DNA of 64,000 nt from PoT sp049331405 (GTDB lineage: Bacteria; Planctomycetota; Planctomycetia; Isosphaerales; Isosphaeraceae). The stretch spans positions 3,782,001 through 3,846,000 of the forward strand of contig NZ_CP186274.1 in NCBI RefSeq assembly GCF_049331405.1. Direction: 5' to 3'. The position numbers and the translations under genes are program-made. Position 1 is the first letter of the stretch. Each line of letters begins with the position of its first letter. This document shows, one piece after another, positions 17,417 through 29,396 of this stretch. The notes beneath the pieces were generated by a model. It was not told the DNA's origin. It did not search any database and saw nothing but the letters and a program-made list of their open reading frames with translations.

Positions 17417-18742
17417 GTGCATGTCCTTTTCGTCCACAAGGAATATCCGGGGCACTTCGGCCATGTCGCCGCCGAGCTCTTGCGGCGACATGGCATCGAA
17501 TGCACAATCCTCTTCAACTCGCTTCCCTTGCGTGCCCAACGGGTCCTGGGGCAACGGCCCAGCGCGACGGCTCGCCCTGTCAAACTCCAGCCCTCGAGGA
17601 ATAACCCGAATTCGAGCGTCCCCGTTGTGACCGAGTGGGATTCGGACGGGGTCCGGCTCCTCCCTTATGCCTCGCGCGGGATCTCGCGCGAGACGCATCC
17701 TTCCAGCGTCCACTTCGAAATGAGCACCTGGCACAGCCACTCCGTGCTCCAGACGCTCCAGGGTCGCCCGGACATCCGCCCCGACCTCGTCGTCGGCCAC
17801 GGCAGCTATGGCAATGCTCTCCAGCTCGGCCGATTCTTCGACTGTCCGACGGTCAACTACTGCGAGTTCTACGTCCCGGCGACGCTCCCCCATCTCAGCT
17901 ATCGCCCCGAGTTCCCGGCGCGGGAGCAGGACCACCTGACCCGGCACGCCTTCAACGCGATCAACCTCCTCTGCCTCGAAGAGTCGAACGCCTGCTACAG
18001 CCCGACCGACTGGCAGAAGAGCCTCTTTCCTCAGGTCTTCCACCCCAAGATCCGCACGATCCCCGATGGGATCGACCGCCACTTCTGGTATCGGCGTGAC
18101 GTACCCCGGTCGGTCGGGAGCCTGCCCCCCTTCGACCCCTCGATCCGGATCGTGACCTATTGCGCCTACGGCCTCGAGCCGCTCCACGGCTTCGACATCT
18201 TCATGAAGATGGCCAAGCGCATCTGCGACGAGCGCGAGGACGTCGTCTTCGTCGTCATAGGCGCCGACATCGCGAATCTCTCGACGGATCGCAACGGCGC
18301 GAGCACGACGTTCGGCGAGCATGTCTTCGCGCAAGGTGATTATGATAGGGATCGGTTCTTCTTCACCGGGCAGGTCCTCGAGGAGCAACTCGCCGACATC
18401 CTCAGCATCAGCGACCTCCACGTCTATCTGACCGTGCCGTTCGTCCTCAGCTGGTCGCTCATGAATGCTCTTGCCTGCGGCTGTCCCGTCGTCGCGTCGG
18501 ACACGCCCCCGGTCCGAGAGATCCTGACGCACGAGGTGAACGGGCTGCTCGCCGACTTCGACGACGTGGACGGCTTAGTCGACCAGGCGCTCCGCGTCCT
18601 GCACGCCCCGGACGATTTCGAACATTTGGCAGTTGCAGGGACGCGGCTCATCGACGAGAAGTATCGGCTGGAAGTCGCGGTGCCGCAGTTGCTGGACTTC
18701 TTCCGATCCGTCGTCGAGAACGAGGCCGAGGCGATCGCCTAG
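17417..18742 (+). CDS. Glycosyltransferase family 4 (GT-B fold)
   Basis: Probable retaining sugar transferase acting on a nucleotide-sugar donor at the cytoplasmic face; acceptor unknown. The 441-residue translation from GTG 17417 begins MHVLFVHKEYPGHFGHVAAE, the typical Rossmann start with a G-x-x-GH loop. The second half carries LEPLHGFDIFMKMAKRICDE and VPFVLSWSLMNALACGCPVV, then SDTPPVREILTHEVNGLL, equivalent to the GT4 donor-binding motif with its E/S-x7-E-like element. The usual first glutamate region is FVLSWSLMNALA rather than E-G-x-P-x-x-x-x-E-A, a departure from canonical GT4. No other polysaccharide gene is nearby. It sits 127 nt after lpdA and may be read from the suc operon or separately. 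The start is uncertain, since GTG is the only good choice before the conserved sequence. Confidence 0.85.
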   Translation: MHVLFVHKEYPGHFGHVAAELLRRHGIECTILFNSLPLRAQRVLGQRPSATARPVKLQPSRNNPNSSVPVVTEWDSDGVRLLPYASRGISRETHPSSVHFEMSTWHSHSVLQTLQGRPDIRPDLVVGHGSYGNALQLGRFFDCPTVNYCEFYVPATLPHLSYRPEFPAREQDHLTRHAFNAINLLCLEESNACYSPTDWQKSLFPQVFHPKIRTIPDGIDRHFWYRRDVPRSVGSLPPFDPSIRIVTYCAYGLEPLHGFDIFMKMAKRICDEREDVVFVVIGADIANLSTDRNGASTTFGEHVFAQGDYDRDRFFFTGQVLEEQLADILSISDLHVYLTVPFVLSWSLMNALACGCPVVASDTPPVREILTHEVNGLLADFDDVDGLVDQALRVLHAPDDFEHLAVAGTRLIDEKYRLEVAVPQLLDFFRSVVENEAEAIA

Positions 18743-18779
18743 GCAGATTCCCGATCCCCACCCAGTCGTGAGTCGACGT

Positions 18780-19505
18780 ATGCCCGAGGGCGCGAGATTA
18801 TCGCACGTACTCGTCGGGTCCTACTTCGACGAGCCGACCACCATCGGTCGAAGCCTTGAACCCCCGATCAAGGGGCCGATCGCCGCAGCGGTGGGACTCT
18901 TCGTCGTCGCCGCCGACCTCCTGCTCGTCTGGCGCGGCGAGCATTCCTACACGTGCCACCGGGCCGCCCTGCCCGTCCTCGCGCTGATCGCCTACCTCTC
19001 GCTGTCTCGAGGGGATCTGGCGACGACGGGGCTGGTCCTGCACGTTCGTCACGGGATCGGTTACTGGGCGAAAGCCATGCTGGCGATCGGCCTGGTCGTG
19101 GCGGTTGGCCTGACGCTCTCGGCGATCGCGTTCCTGGGCGTGGGCGCCGAGATCCCGATCCGAGGCCTCCCGCTCTCGCTCGTCCCGTCTTCGCTGATTC
19201 GGATGTGCGTGATGGCGCCGCTGATCGAGGAGGCGACATACCGCCTCGCGCTCTGCACTGCGGCGGCGGCGGTCCTCCGCCCCCGCCAGGCGATCATCCT
19301 GAGCGGAGCCTGTTTCGCCTTGCTGCATGTCCTCTACGGCAATCCGGGGGCCGACAACGTGCTCGCCGGCTTCTTCCTCGCCTGGGCCTACTTCAAGAGT
19401 GGGTCGATCCTGGTCCCGATCCTGCTGCACTCGCTGGGGAATCTCTGCGTGCTCGCGGGATGGGTAGCCCTCTGGTACTTGGGGCCGGAGTGGCTCATCC
19501 CCTGA
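18780..19505 (+). CDS. CPBP-family intramembrane metalloprotease
   Basis: A CAAX-protease/bacteriocin-processing (Abi) family membrane protein of 241 residues. About six hydrophobic segments are visible. The three family motifs are present: EEATYR (EExxxR), FALLH (FxxxH) and HSLGN (HxxxN), which together hold the catalytic glutamates and metal-binding histidines. This supports an active protease; the substrate is unknown. The ATG at 18780 is used; GTG at 18768, four codons upstream, is an alternative. It follows the glycosyltransferase by 37 nt and is probably co-transcribed. A strong hairpin 24 nt after the stop separates it from the convergent lpdA. Confidence 0.9.
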   Translation: MPEGARLSHVLVGSYFDEPTTIGRSLEPPIKGPIAAAVGLFVVAADLLLVWRGEHSYTCHRAALPVLALIAYLSLSRGDLATTGLVLHVRHGIGYWAKAMLAIGLVVAVGLTLSAIAFLGVGAEIPIRGLPLSLVPSSLIRMCVMAPLIEEATYRLALCTAAAAVLRPRQAIILSGACFALLHVLYGNPGADNVLAGFFLAWAYFKSGSILVPILLHSLGNLCVLAGWVALWYLGPEWLIP

Positions 19506-19528
19506 TGATTCGCGCACCCTTGAAATGA

Positions 19529-19563
19529 CGGCGGCCCTCCCGGTTGGAACGGGAGGGCCGCCG
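19529..19563. terminator. Bidirectional terminator hairpin
   Basis: A perfect 14-bp GC-rich stem (19529-19542 with 19550-19563) and a 7-nt loop, midway between the convergent CPBP protease gene and lpdA. No long T-run follows on either strand, so efficiency relies on stem strength. Confidence 0.75.
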
Positions 19564-19592
19564 AGTTGCATTGATGAAGGTGGATGTCCGAA

Positions 19593-20978
19593 TCAGATAT
19601 GGACCGACTCGCCGAGGCCTTGCCCTGCGGCTTCCATCACCGCCTCGGAGAAGGTCGGGTGCGGGTGCATGGCATGATAGATCTCTTCCTCGGTCGCCTC
19701 GAGCTTCTTGGCCATGACCAGCTCGGCGATGAGCTCGGTGGCCTGGGAGCCGAGGAGGTGGGCGCCGAGGAGTTCGCCGTGCTTGGCGTCGAAGACGAGT
19801 TTCACGAAGCCTTCCGTCTCGTCGGCGGCGAGGGCTCGGCCGCTGGCGATGAACGGGAACTTACCGATCCGGACTTCGTGCCCGGCTTCCTTGGCCGCCT
19901 TCTCCGTCAGGCCGACGCTGGCTACGCCCGGATCCGTGTAGGTGCAGCCCGGGATCGTCGTGTAGTCGACGGTCCGGTCGGCGTGGCCGCAGAGGCGCTC
20001 GATGCAGCAGATCGCCTCGTGGTGGGCGACGTGGGCGAGCCAGGGGGGGCCGATGATGTCGCCCACGGCGTAGATGCCGGGGACGCTCGTCACGTAGCCC
20101 TTCTTGGGGTCGGCCTTGATGTGGTTCTTGACCAGCTCGACCTTCACGCTGTCGGCGAAGAGGTTCTCGACGTTGCCCGTGACGCCGATCGAGACGAGCA
20201 TGGTCTCGGCTTCAATCGTCTTCGGGCCTTGCGGGGTCTCGACCTCAAGCTTGATGCCGTCGGCGGTCTTCGTGACCTTGCCCGTCTTGGAGCCGACGTG
20301 GATGGTCATCCCGCGCTTGGTGAGGCTGTTGAGCAGCCCCTTTGAGACCTCCTCATCCTCGCCGGGGAGGATGCGGTCCATCATCTCGATCAGCGTGACC
20401 TTGGTCCCGAGCGCATTGTAGAAATACCCGAATTCGAGGCCGATCGGGCCGCCGCCGATGATGATCATCGACTTGGGCTGCTTCGTCAGGCTCATCGCCT
20501 CCTTGTAGGAGATGATGGTCTTACCGTCGAAGTCAGCGCCAGGCAAGGGGCGGGCGCGGACGCCCGTCGCGATCACGATCGACTCGGCCGTGACCTTCTC
20601 GCTCCCGACTTGCACTGTGTTCGGGCCGACAACCTTGGCCACGCCAAACTTGGACGCCACCTTGTATTTGCGGAAGAGCCCCTCGACCCCCTTGTTCAGC
20701 TTGGCGGCGACGCCCCGGCTCCGCTCGATCATCTTGGCGAAGTCCCAGGTCGGTTCGCCGCTGTAGCCGAAGGCCTGGCCGTGATTCTTGACCAGCTCCA
20801 CGAAGTGGGCATTGGTCAGCAGGGCCTTGGTCGGGATGCAGCCCCAGTTGAGGCAGATCCCGCCCAGCTTGTCACGCTCGACGCACAGCACGCGTTTCCC
20901 AAGCTGCCCGGCACGGATTGCCCCCGCATATCCCGCCGGGCCGCCACCTATCACCACAATGTCGTAGTCGTAAGCCAT
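19593..20978 (-). CDS. lpdA: Dihydrolipoyl dehydrogenase (E3), second copy, PDH operon
   Basis: E3 flavoprotein of 461 residues, probably for the pyruvate dehydrogenase complex encoded directly upstream. It has YDIVVIGGGPAGYAGAIRAG at the FAD site, the redox pair in GGICLNWGCIPTKALL, NAD-binding MIIIGGGPIGLEFGYFYNALG near residue 170, VPGIYAVGDIIGPPWLAHVA and the C-terminal HAMHPHPTFSEAVMEAAGQG. The ATG at 20978 directly precedes AYDYDIVV; the frame stays open 63 codons upstream, but that stretch looks non-coding. It is separated from pdhC by 213 nt containing several hairpins. The sequence differs enough from the copy at 15868-17289 to suggest an old paralogue with complex-specific use. Confidence 0.95.
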   Translation of the reverse strand: MAYDYDIVVIGGGPAGYAGAIRAGQLGKRVLCVERDKLGGICLNWGCIPTKALLTNAHFVELVKNHGQAFGYSGEPTWDFAKMIERSRGVAAKLNKGVEGLFRKYKVASKFGVAKVVGPNTVQVGSEKVTAESIVIATGVRARPLPGADFDGKTIISYKEAMSLTKQPKSMIIIGGGPIGLEFGYFYNALGTKVTLIEMMDRILPGEDEEVSKGLLNSLTKRGMTIHVGSKTGKVTKTADGIKLEVETPQGPKTIEAETMLVSIGVTGNVENLFADSVKVELVKNHIKADPKKGYVTSVPGIYAVGDIIGPPWLAHVAHHEAICCIERLCGHADRTVDYTTIPGCTYTDPGVASVGLTEKAAKEAGHEVRIGKFPFIASGRALAADETEGFVKLVFDAKHGELLGAHLLGSQATELIAELVMAKKLEATEEEIYHAMHPHPTFSEAVMEAAGQGLGESVHI

Positions 20979-21013
20979 GGGAACTTTCGTGTCGGGGACG
21001 TAGAAACGAGAGA

Positions 21014-21047
21014 ATCGCCCTGGCCTGTCGCCGTGAGGCCGGGCGAT
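21014..21047 (-). repeat. Hairpin between pdhC and lpdA
   Basis: Arms 21014-21026 and 21036-21047 pair over 12 bp with a single bulged base. It lies in the 213-nt pdhC-lpdA gap, followed by smaller palindromes (for example AAGGGG/CCCCTT at 21050-21064). It may be a processing, attenuation or stability element; no T-run follows. Confidence 0.55.
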
Positions 21048-21191
21048 GGAAGGGGTATCCCCTTCGAAGTCTCGAGGAGTTCGGGTCCGAAGCCAGCCTG
21101 AGACGAAGGCGGGCGAGGGACGAACTCGTCCCCCTGCCCTTCCCTCGGCGTGACAGACCGGGCCCAATTGGCCGAGTTCGACGTTGAGGTA

Positions 21192-22484
21192 TTATAGGAG
21201 CATCGAGGCGGGTTCTTCGAGCAGGCCCTTGAGAGTACGGAGGAACTCGGCTGCCAGGGCCCCGTCCACGGCACGATGGTCGGCGGTCAGGGTAACCGTC
21301 ATGATCGTGCCGATGGTCAGAGAGTCACCCACGACGACCGGGCGCTTCTCCGCCGCGGCGACGGCGAGGATCGCCACCTCGGGCAGGTTCAGGATCGCGT
21401 CGAACTGGCGGACGCCGTACATCCCGAGGTTGCTGATCGTGAAGGTGCCGCCCGAGAGCTGCTCCGGCGAGAGCTTGCCCGACCGGGCCGCCTCGACCAA
21501 CGCTTCGCTCCCCTGGCGAATCTCACGCAGGCCGAGCGTGTCGGCGTTGCGGAGGACCGGGACGATCAGGCCACCATCCAGGGCGACGGCGATGCCGACG
21601 TTGACCTCGCCGTGGCGCACAATCGCGTCAGGCTCGTACGAGGCGTTCACCCCTGGGTGCTTGCGGAGCGAGAGGGCGACGGCCTTCGTCACGAAGTCGC
21701 CCAGCGAGAGCTTGATCTTGGCGGAGGCGAGCTGCTTGTTGAGCTGCTCGCGGATGGCCACGATCGAGTCGACGCGGATGTCGACCGTGACGTGGATCTC
21801 GGGGGCCACCTTCTTGGCCTCGACCATGCGCTGGGCGATGGTCTTGCGCATCCTGGTGTGCGGGATGCGTTCGGTCGCGACCGAGCGGCCGGGGGCCGAG
21901 GCGGCGGCGGGAGCGGCCGCGGGCGCCTTGCCACGATTCTGGACGAACTGCTCGACGTCGCTCCGGACCACGCGCCCGTTCGGGCCGCTGCCGCGAATCG
22001 AACCGATGTCGACCTGCGAGGCCGCCGCGACCTTGCGGGCCAGCGGGCTGGCCTTCACCCGGCCGCCGTGCGATTCGGGGGCTTCCTCGGTGTCGGTGAC
22101 GGTGGTGGAGCCCGACGATTCCTGGCCGTTGGAGCCTGCGGCGTGCGAGCCCTCGCTCTTCTTGGCCGGGGCTTCCTCAGCGGCGGGGCTGCTCTTCGCG
22201 CCCGACTTGCCGCCGAGCTTCTCGGCGACCTGCTTGGGATCCTCCCCCTTCTTGGCCAACACGAGCACGCGGTCGCCGAGCTTGACCTCGTCGCCGACGG
22301 CGATGTCGATGATGGCGACCACGCCGTCATCGTACGCCTTCATGGGCATCGTGGCCTTATCCGTCTCGACCTCGGCGAGGGTGTCGCCTTCCTTGATTTG
22401 ATCGCCGACCTTGACCATCCACTGGGCCAGGACCCCGCTTTCCATGGTCGGACTGAGCTTGGGCATCGTCACTTCGATCGGCAC
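21192..22484 (-). CDS. pdhC: Pyruvate dehydrogenase E2 (dihydrolipoamide acetyltransferase)
   Basis: Moves the acetyl group from lipoamide to CoA and forms the PDH core. Domains over about 430 residues: a lipoyl domain with VTMPKLSPTMESG and VETDKATMPMKA (lipoylated Lys in DKA), a charged Ser/Ala/Lys linker, a peripheral-subunit-binding domain (ASPLARKVAAASQVDIGSI), another Ala/Pro linker, then the acyltransferase domain with GTFTISNLGMYGV and the active-site TADHRAVDGALAAEFL near the C terminus. The GTG at 22484 is chosen because GGGAG lies 8 nt upstream and PIEVTMPKLSP is the usual E2 start; an ATG 25 codons upstream (22559) is possible but adds non-conserved sequence. A 167-nt gap with a hairpin separates it from pdhB. 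Confidence 0.93.
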   Translation of the reverse strand: MPIEVTMPKLSPTMESGVLAQWMVKVGDQIKEGDTLAEVETDKATMPMKAYDDGVVAIIDIAVGDEVKLGDRVLVLAKKGEDPKQVAEKLGGKSGAKSSPAAEEAPAKKSEGSHAAGSNGQESSGSTTVTDTEEAPESHGGRVKASPLARKVAAASQVDIGSIRGSGPNGRVVRSDVEQFVQNRGKAPAAAPAAASAPGRSVATERIPHTRMRKTIAQRMVEAKKVAPEIHVTVDIRVDSIVAIREQLNKQLASAKIKLSLGDFVTKAVALSLRKHPGVNASYEPDAIVRHGEVNVGIAVALDGGLIVPVLRNADTLGLREIRQGSEALVEAARSGKLSPEQLSGGTFTISNLGMYGVRQFDAILNLPEVAILAVAAAEKRPVVVGDSLTIGTIMTVTLTADHRAVDGALAAEFLRTLKGLLEEPASMLL

Positions 22485-22563
22485 GAGCAAGTCTCCCGCG
22501 GCAGCCGCCGTCGTCTCTGGTCGAACTCGGGGTATATGGAAGGGTGGTCCGTTCGGCAAAACG

Positions 22564-22603
22564 CCGGAGGGGCGGGGATCCGTTGCGGATACCCACCCTC
22601 CGG
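22564..22603 (-). repeat. Hairpin between pdhB and pdhC
   Basis: An 8-bp outer stem (22564-22571 with 22596-22603) continues through imperfect inner pairing (GGGGATCC with GGATACCC) around a 5-nt loop. It lies in the 167-nt pdhB-pdhC gap. It may tune the relative output of E1 and E2. Confidence 0.5.
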
Positions 22604-22651
22604 ACTCGACCCATCGTGATTATTGAGAGGCGTGAAAGGGAGAGGTCCCGA

Positions 22652-23632
<981 letters not shown>

Positions 23633-23634
23633 GA

Positions 23635-24645
23635 TCACTCCTGCGGGATGAAGGGGGCCACGGTCACGTCCTCGTAGACGGCCTCGAGGGGCGGCTGTTC
23701 GCTCTGCTCGGCGAACTCGATGCTCTCCTCGATCTCCTGCTTGACCTCTTCGGTGAAGCGTTCGATCGTCTCGTCATCGATCCAACCGCGGTCTTTCAGG
23801 ACGTTCATATAAACGACGATCGGGTCTTTCTGATGCGCCTCGTCGAGTTCTTCCTTGAGGCGATATTTACCCGGATCGCTGATCGAGTGGCCCTTGAAGC
23901 GGTACGTCTTGGCGTCGATGAAGCTCGGGCCTTCGCCGGCGCGCGCACGGTTGACGGCCTCGCGCGTCGTCTTGGCCATCAGCTCGATGTCGTTGCCATT
24001 GATCGAGTAGCCCGGGATGCCGTAGGCGGTGGCACCGCGAATGGTGAGGTCGAGAAGGGCCGACGAGCGGGCCAGCGACGTCCCCATCGCGTACTGGTTG
24101 TTCTCGACGATGTAGATGACCGGCAGCTTCCACATGGCGGCCATGTTCAGGGTCTCGTGGAAGACACCCTGATTGATGGCACCATCGCCGAAATAGCAGA
24201 GGCAGACCTGGTCTCCGCCCTTGTATTTGACCGCCATGGCGACGCCCGCCGCCAGGGCGATATGGCTGCCGACGATCGCGTGGCCGCCGAGGAAGCCCTT
24301 CTCGGCGTCGAAGAAGTGCATCGAGCCGCCCTTGCCCTTGGAGCAGCCCGTCACCTTGCCGAGGAGCTCGGCCATGCCCGGCTTGGCGTCCATTCCGCGG
24401 GCGATCGCGTGACCATGGTCACGATACGCGGTGATGACGTAATCATCTTCGCGGAGCACGCCGATGGAGCCGACCGCGACCGGTTCCTGTCCGCTGTACT
24501 GATGGAAGAAGCCGCCGATCTTCTGCTTCTGGTACATCATCTCCGCCCGTTCTTCGAACCGGCGGATCACCATCATTTGCCGCAGCCAACCAATCGCCTG
24601 GTTTCGCGTAACGACCGGCTTGGCTTCGGTCTGAACTTGCGACAT
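23635..24645 (-). CDS. pdhA: Pyruvate dehydrogenase E1 alpha subunit
   Basis: The ThDP-binding alpha chain of E1 decarboxylates pyruvate. Over 336 residues it shows RQMMVIRRFEERAEMMYQKQ, GFFHQYSGQEPVAVGSIGVL, the glycine-rich KGKGGSMHFFDAEKGFLGGH segment, the ThDP motif GDGAINQGVFHETLNMAAMW to NNQYAMG, and the phosphorylation-loop equivalent YRFKGHSISDPGKYR. The ATG at 24645 is used because AGGAG precedes it by 9 nt; the open frame extends 67 codons upstream through non-conserved sequence. It is the first gene of pdhA-pdhB-pdhC-lpdA, with a 518-nt gene-free region upstream that should hold the promoter. Confidence 0.95.
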   Translation of the reverse strand: MSQVQTEAKPVVTRNQAIGWLRQMMVIRRFEERAEMMYQKQKIGGFFHQYSGQEPVAVGSIGVLREDDYVITAYRDHGHAIARGMDAKPGMAELLGKVTGCSKGKGGSMHFFDAEKGFLGGHAIVGSHIALAAGVAMAVKYKGGDQVCLCYFGDGAINQGVFHETLNMAAMWKLPVIYIVENNQYAMGTSLARSSALLDLTIRGATAYGIPGYSINGNDIELMAKTTREAVNRARAGEGPSFIDAKTYRFKGHSISDPGKYRLKEELDEAHQKDPIVVYMNVLKDRGWIDDETIERFTEEVKQEIEESIEFAEQSEQPPLEAVYEDVTVAPFIPQE

Positions 24646-25109
24646 ATCGTGCGACTCCTGAATAGTTCCGGGGCCGGGCGGTTGCCGGGGAACATCGCGG
24701 ACCGGCGCGGCAACAGGGGATTGGATCGGTTCAGAGGCGCGGCCATCGATGTTCACGGGCCGCGAGCTTTTCGAGGAGCCCGGGAGCCACTGGCCTGATG
24801 CCATGGTCCTGAAAAACCTGGCGATCCCTGTGAACATCCGTGTCATCTCGGATCAGATCAACGGTCGGCGGAGAGGGGGAATTTCGATGAACTCCTTCGA
24901 CCGGCGTATCTTACCTAACGTTTGGGATTTCGGGCCAGGGAGGCTCGAAAAGTAATCCGGTGATCAGCGAAAGACCGGCACGTCTCTCTCAAACCAAGTC
25001 TATGACGGAAAACCAGTTCGGTGCAATTTTCGGGAAATATTACCGAACCAGGTGGGTTCGGATAATGTCCGGCTGGCAAGCCCCGGCGGAGTGATGTCCC
25101 GCGAGAGGG
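24646..25109. other. Gene-free region upstream of pdhA
   Basis: No credible coding sequence lies between pdhA and the acnA terminator hairpin; small open frames here lack ribosome-binding sites and coding character. It is locally AT-richer than the genes and should contain the pdh promoter, but I could not assign a convincing -35/-10 pair. Confidence 0.5.
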
Positions 25110-25139
25110 CCGACGACCGCAACGAATCACGGTCGTCGG
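25110..25139 (-). terminator. Hairpin downstream of acnA
   Basis: A perfect 10-bp stem (25110-25119 with 25130-25139), 10-nt loop, 24 nt past the acnA stop on the minus strand. No T-run follows, so the terminator assignment rests on position and stem. Confidence 0.5.
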
Positions 25140-25163
25140 GAAGTTGCCTCGACACGGGAGCGA

Positions 25164-27965
<2,802 letters not shown>

Positions 27966-28212
27966 CGATTCTTAAACCTTGGACCGAGGTTTTGCAGCGC
28001 CTGCGGGAGAAGGGGGGTTCGGAGCGTCGGTCCTATCATCCGACGCAAGCACTTCGGTTTCAACCTACCGCCAGGAGCGATCTACGCCGGTCGCTCCATT
28101 CGAACCCCGCCCTTGCTCTTGCCTACGAGCGACGGAAAAACCTCGGGGCCGTTGAAAACTTCGGTCGATTCCCCGGCATCCTTGAGGATGAGAGGTCCTT
28201 CCGCACTCGCTC

Positions 28213-29061
28213 TTAACCAACGAATTGTACGTCGATGGGCCCGGGGACCAGGCCGGCCTCCGCGGCACGCGTGAGCAAGGTACGGACCGCCTCGCGTCCC
28301 TTCGGGCCGTAGTCGACCGTCCAGTCGTTCACGTACATGCCAACGAAGCGATCGGCCAGGGCCGGGTCGAGGTCGCGGGCGTACTTCAAGGCGTAGTCGA
28401 GGGCCTCCTGGCGATTCTCGAGGGCATAGACGATGCTCCCCTTGATCAGCCGGGCGACCTCGAGGACCGTCTCCTCGCCCAGGTCCTTGCGGACGACGTT
28501 GCCGCCGAGCGGCAGCGGCAGGCCCGTCTGCTCGAACCACCACTGGCCGAGGTCGACGACCTTGTGCAGGCCCTTGTCGCCGTAGTAGAGCTGCCCTTCG
28601 TGGATGATGAGCCCGGCCTCGGCGCGGCCTTCGGCCACGGCGGGGAGGATCTGGTCGAATGGCATCACCTCCACCTTCACGTCCTTGCCGAGGCAGAGTT
28701 GGAGCGTGAGGTAGGCCGTCGTCAGGGTGCCCGGGATGGCGATCGTGCGACTCTTCATGTCCTCGAGCGTCAGCGGCTCGCGGGTGATGATCGTGGGGCC
28801 GTATTTGTCGCCCATGCTCGAGCCGGAGGCGAGCAAGGCGTAGCGGTCGGTGAGGTGGGCGAAGGCGTGGATGCTGACCGCCGAGATCTCGAGCTCGCCG
28901 TTCAGCGCCCGACGATTCAACGTTTCGATATCTTCGAGTTGGTGGACGAAGCGGAGCCCGCCGGTGTCGATCTTGTCGTGCGTGAGCGCGTAGAACATGA
29001 ACGCGTCGTCGGAGTCGGGGCTGTGTCCGACTCGAAGCGTGCGGCCGGCGGTGAGTGTCAT
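28213..29061 (-). CDS. mqnD: 1,4-dihydroxy-6-naphthoate synthase (menaquinone, futalosine route)
   Basis: Converts cyclic dehypoxanthine futalosine to 1,4-dihydroxy-6-naphthoate, a late step of the alternative menaquinone pathway. The 282-residue translation begins MTLTAGRTLRVGHSPDSDDA, carrying the family motif HSPDSDDAFMFYAL. Further family features are ELEISAVSIHAFAHLTDRYA, SGSSMGDKYGPTII, the VDLGQWWFEQTGLPLPLGG loop and MYVNDWTVDYG. The fold is a periplasmic-binding-like two-lobe structure. The start at 29061 is preferred; 44 codons upstream are open but Pro/Arg/Ser-rich and non-conserved. No other mqn gene is in this window. Upstream on the same strand is the ABC module, separated by 335 nt with a hairpin. 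Confidence 0.93.
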   Translation of the reverse strand: MTLTAGRTLRVGHSPDSDDAFMFYALTHDKIDTGGLRFVHQLEDIETLNRRALNGELEISAVSIHAFAHLTDRYALLASGSSMGDKYGPTIITREPLTLEDMKSRTIAIPGTLTTAYLTLQLCLGKDVKVEVMPFDQILPAVAEGRAEAGLIIHEGQLYYGDKGLHKVVDLGQWWFEQTGLPLPLGGNVVRKDLGEETVLEVARLIKGSIVYALENRQEALDYALKYARDLDPALADRFVGMYVNDWTVDYGPKGREAVRTLLTRAAEAGLVPGPIDVQFVG

Positions 29062-29326
29062 GGCTAATCGGGTTCCTGCCCAGAAAGAGGCCGGCGACGC
29101 AGGCGACTCGACCTGCGACGGCCCGCGAACTTGTCTCGAGTCCTCGGCGGAGGACCTTGCGGGAGGACGGCACTCAGTCGGGCCGTCAACCACCCGCGTC
29201 GACGGGGACCTCGGTCGATCCCCGGCAAAACGCCATTCTCAGCAGGAGTCCGCCTCATTTGCAATGGCAATGACTCTCCCGTGGTACGCCTCCGACGTCG
29301 GCGAGGTTCTACGAACTCGGAAATGG
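29062..29326. other. Gene-free region upstream of mqnD
   Basis: Together with the hairpin that follows, this makes a 335-nt gap between the ABC module and mqnD. Short open frames on both strands have no coding signature. No clear promoter could be picked out. Confidence 0.4.
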
Positions 29327-29366
29327 AACGTCCCGACCTACCCCTCTCGGGATGGGCCGGGACGTT
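29327..29366 (-). terminator. Hairpin after the ABC module
   Basis: A 9-bp stem (29327-29335 with 29358-29366), 30 nt after the stop of the 499-residue gene on the minus strand. Sequence beyond the stem on that strand is CCATTTCC, so the T-run is weak. Confidence 0.5.
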
Positions 29367-29396
29367 GATTGACAGCAATATCGAAGGCTCAAGCCC

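Noticed and set aside
15874..17583. 569-codon open frame on the minus strand
   Set aside because: Antisense of lpdA and the glycosyltransferase start, without family motifs.
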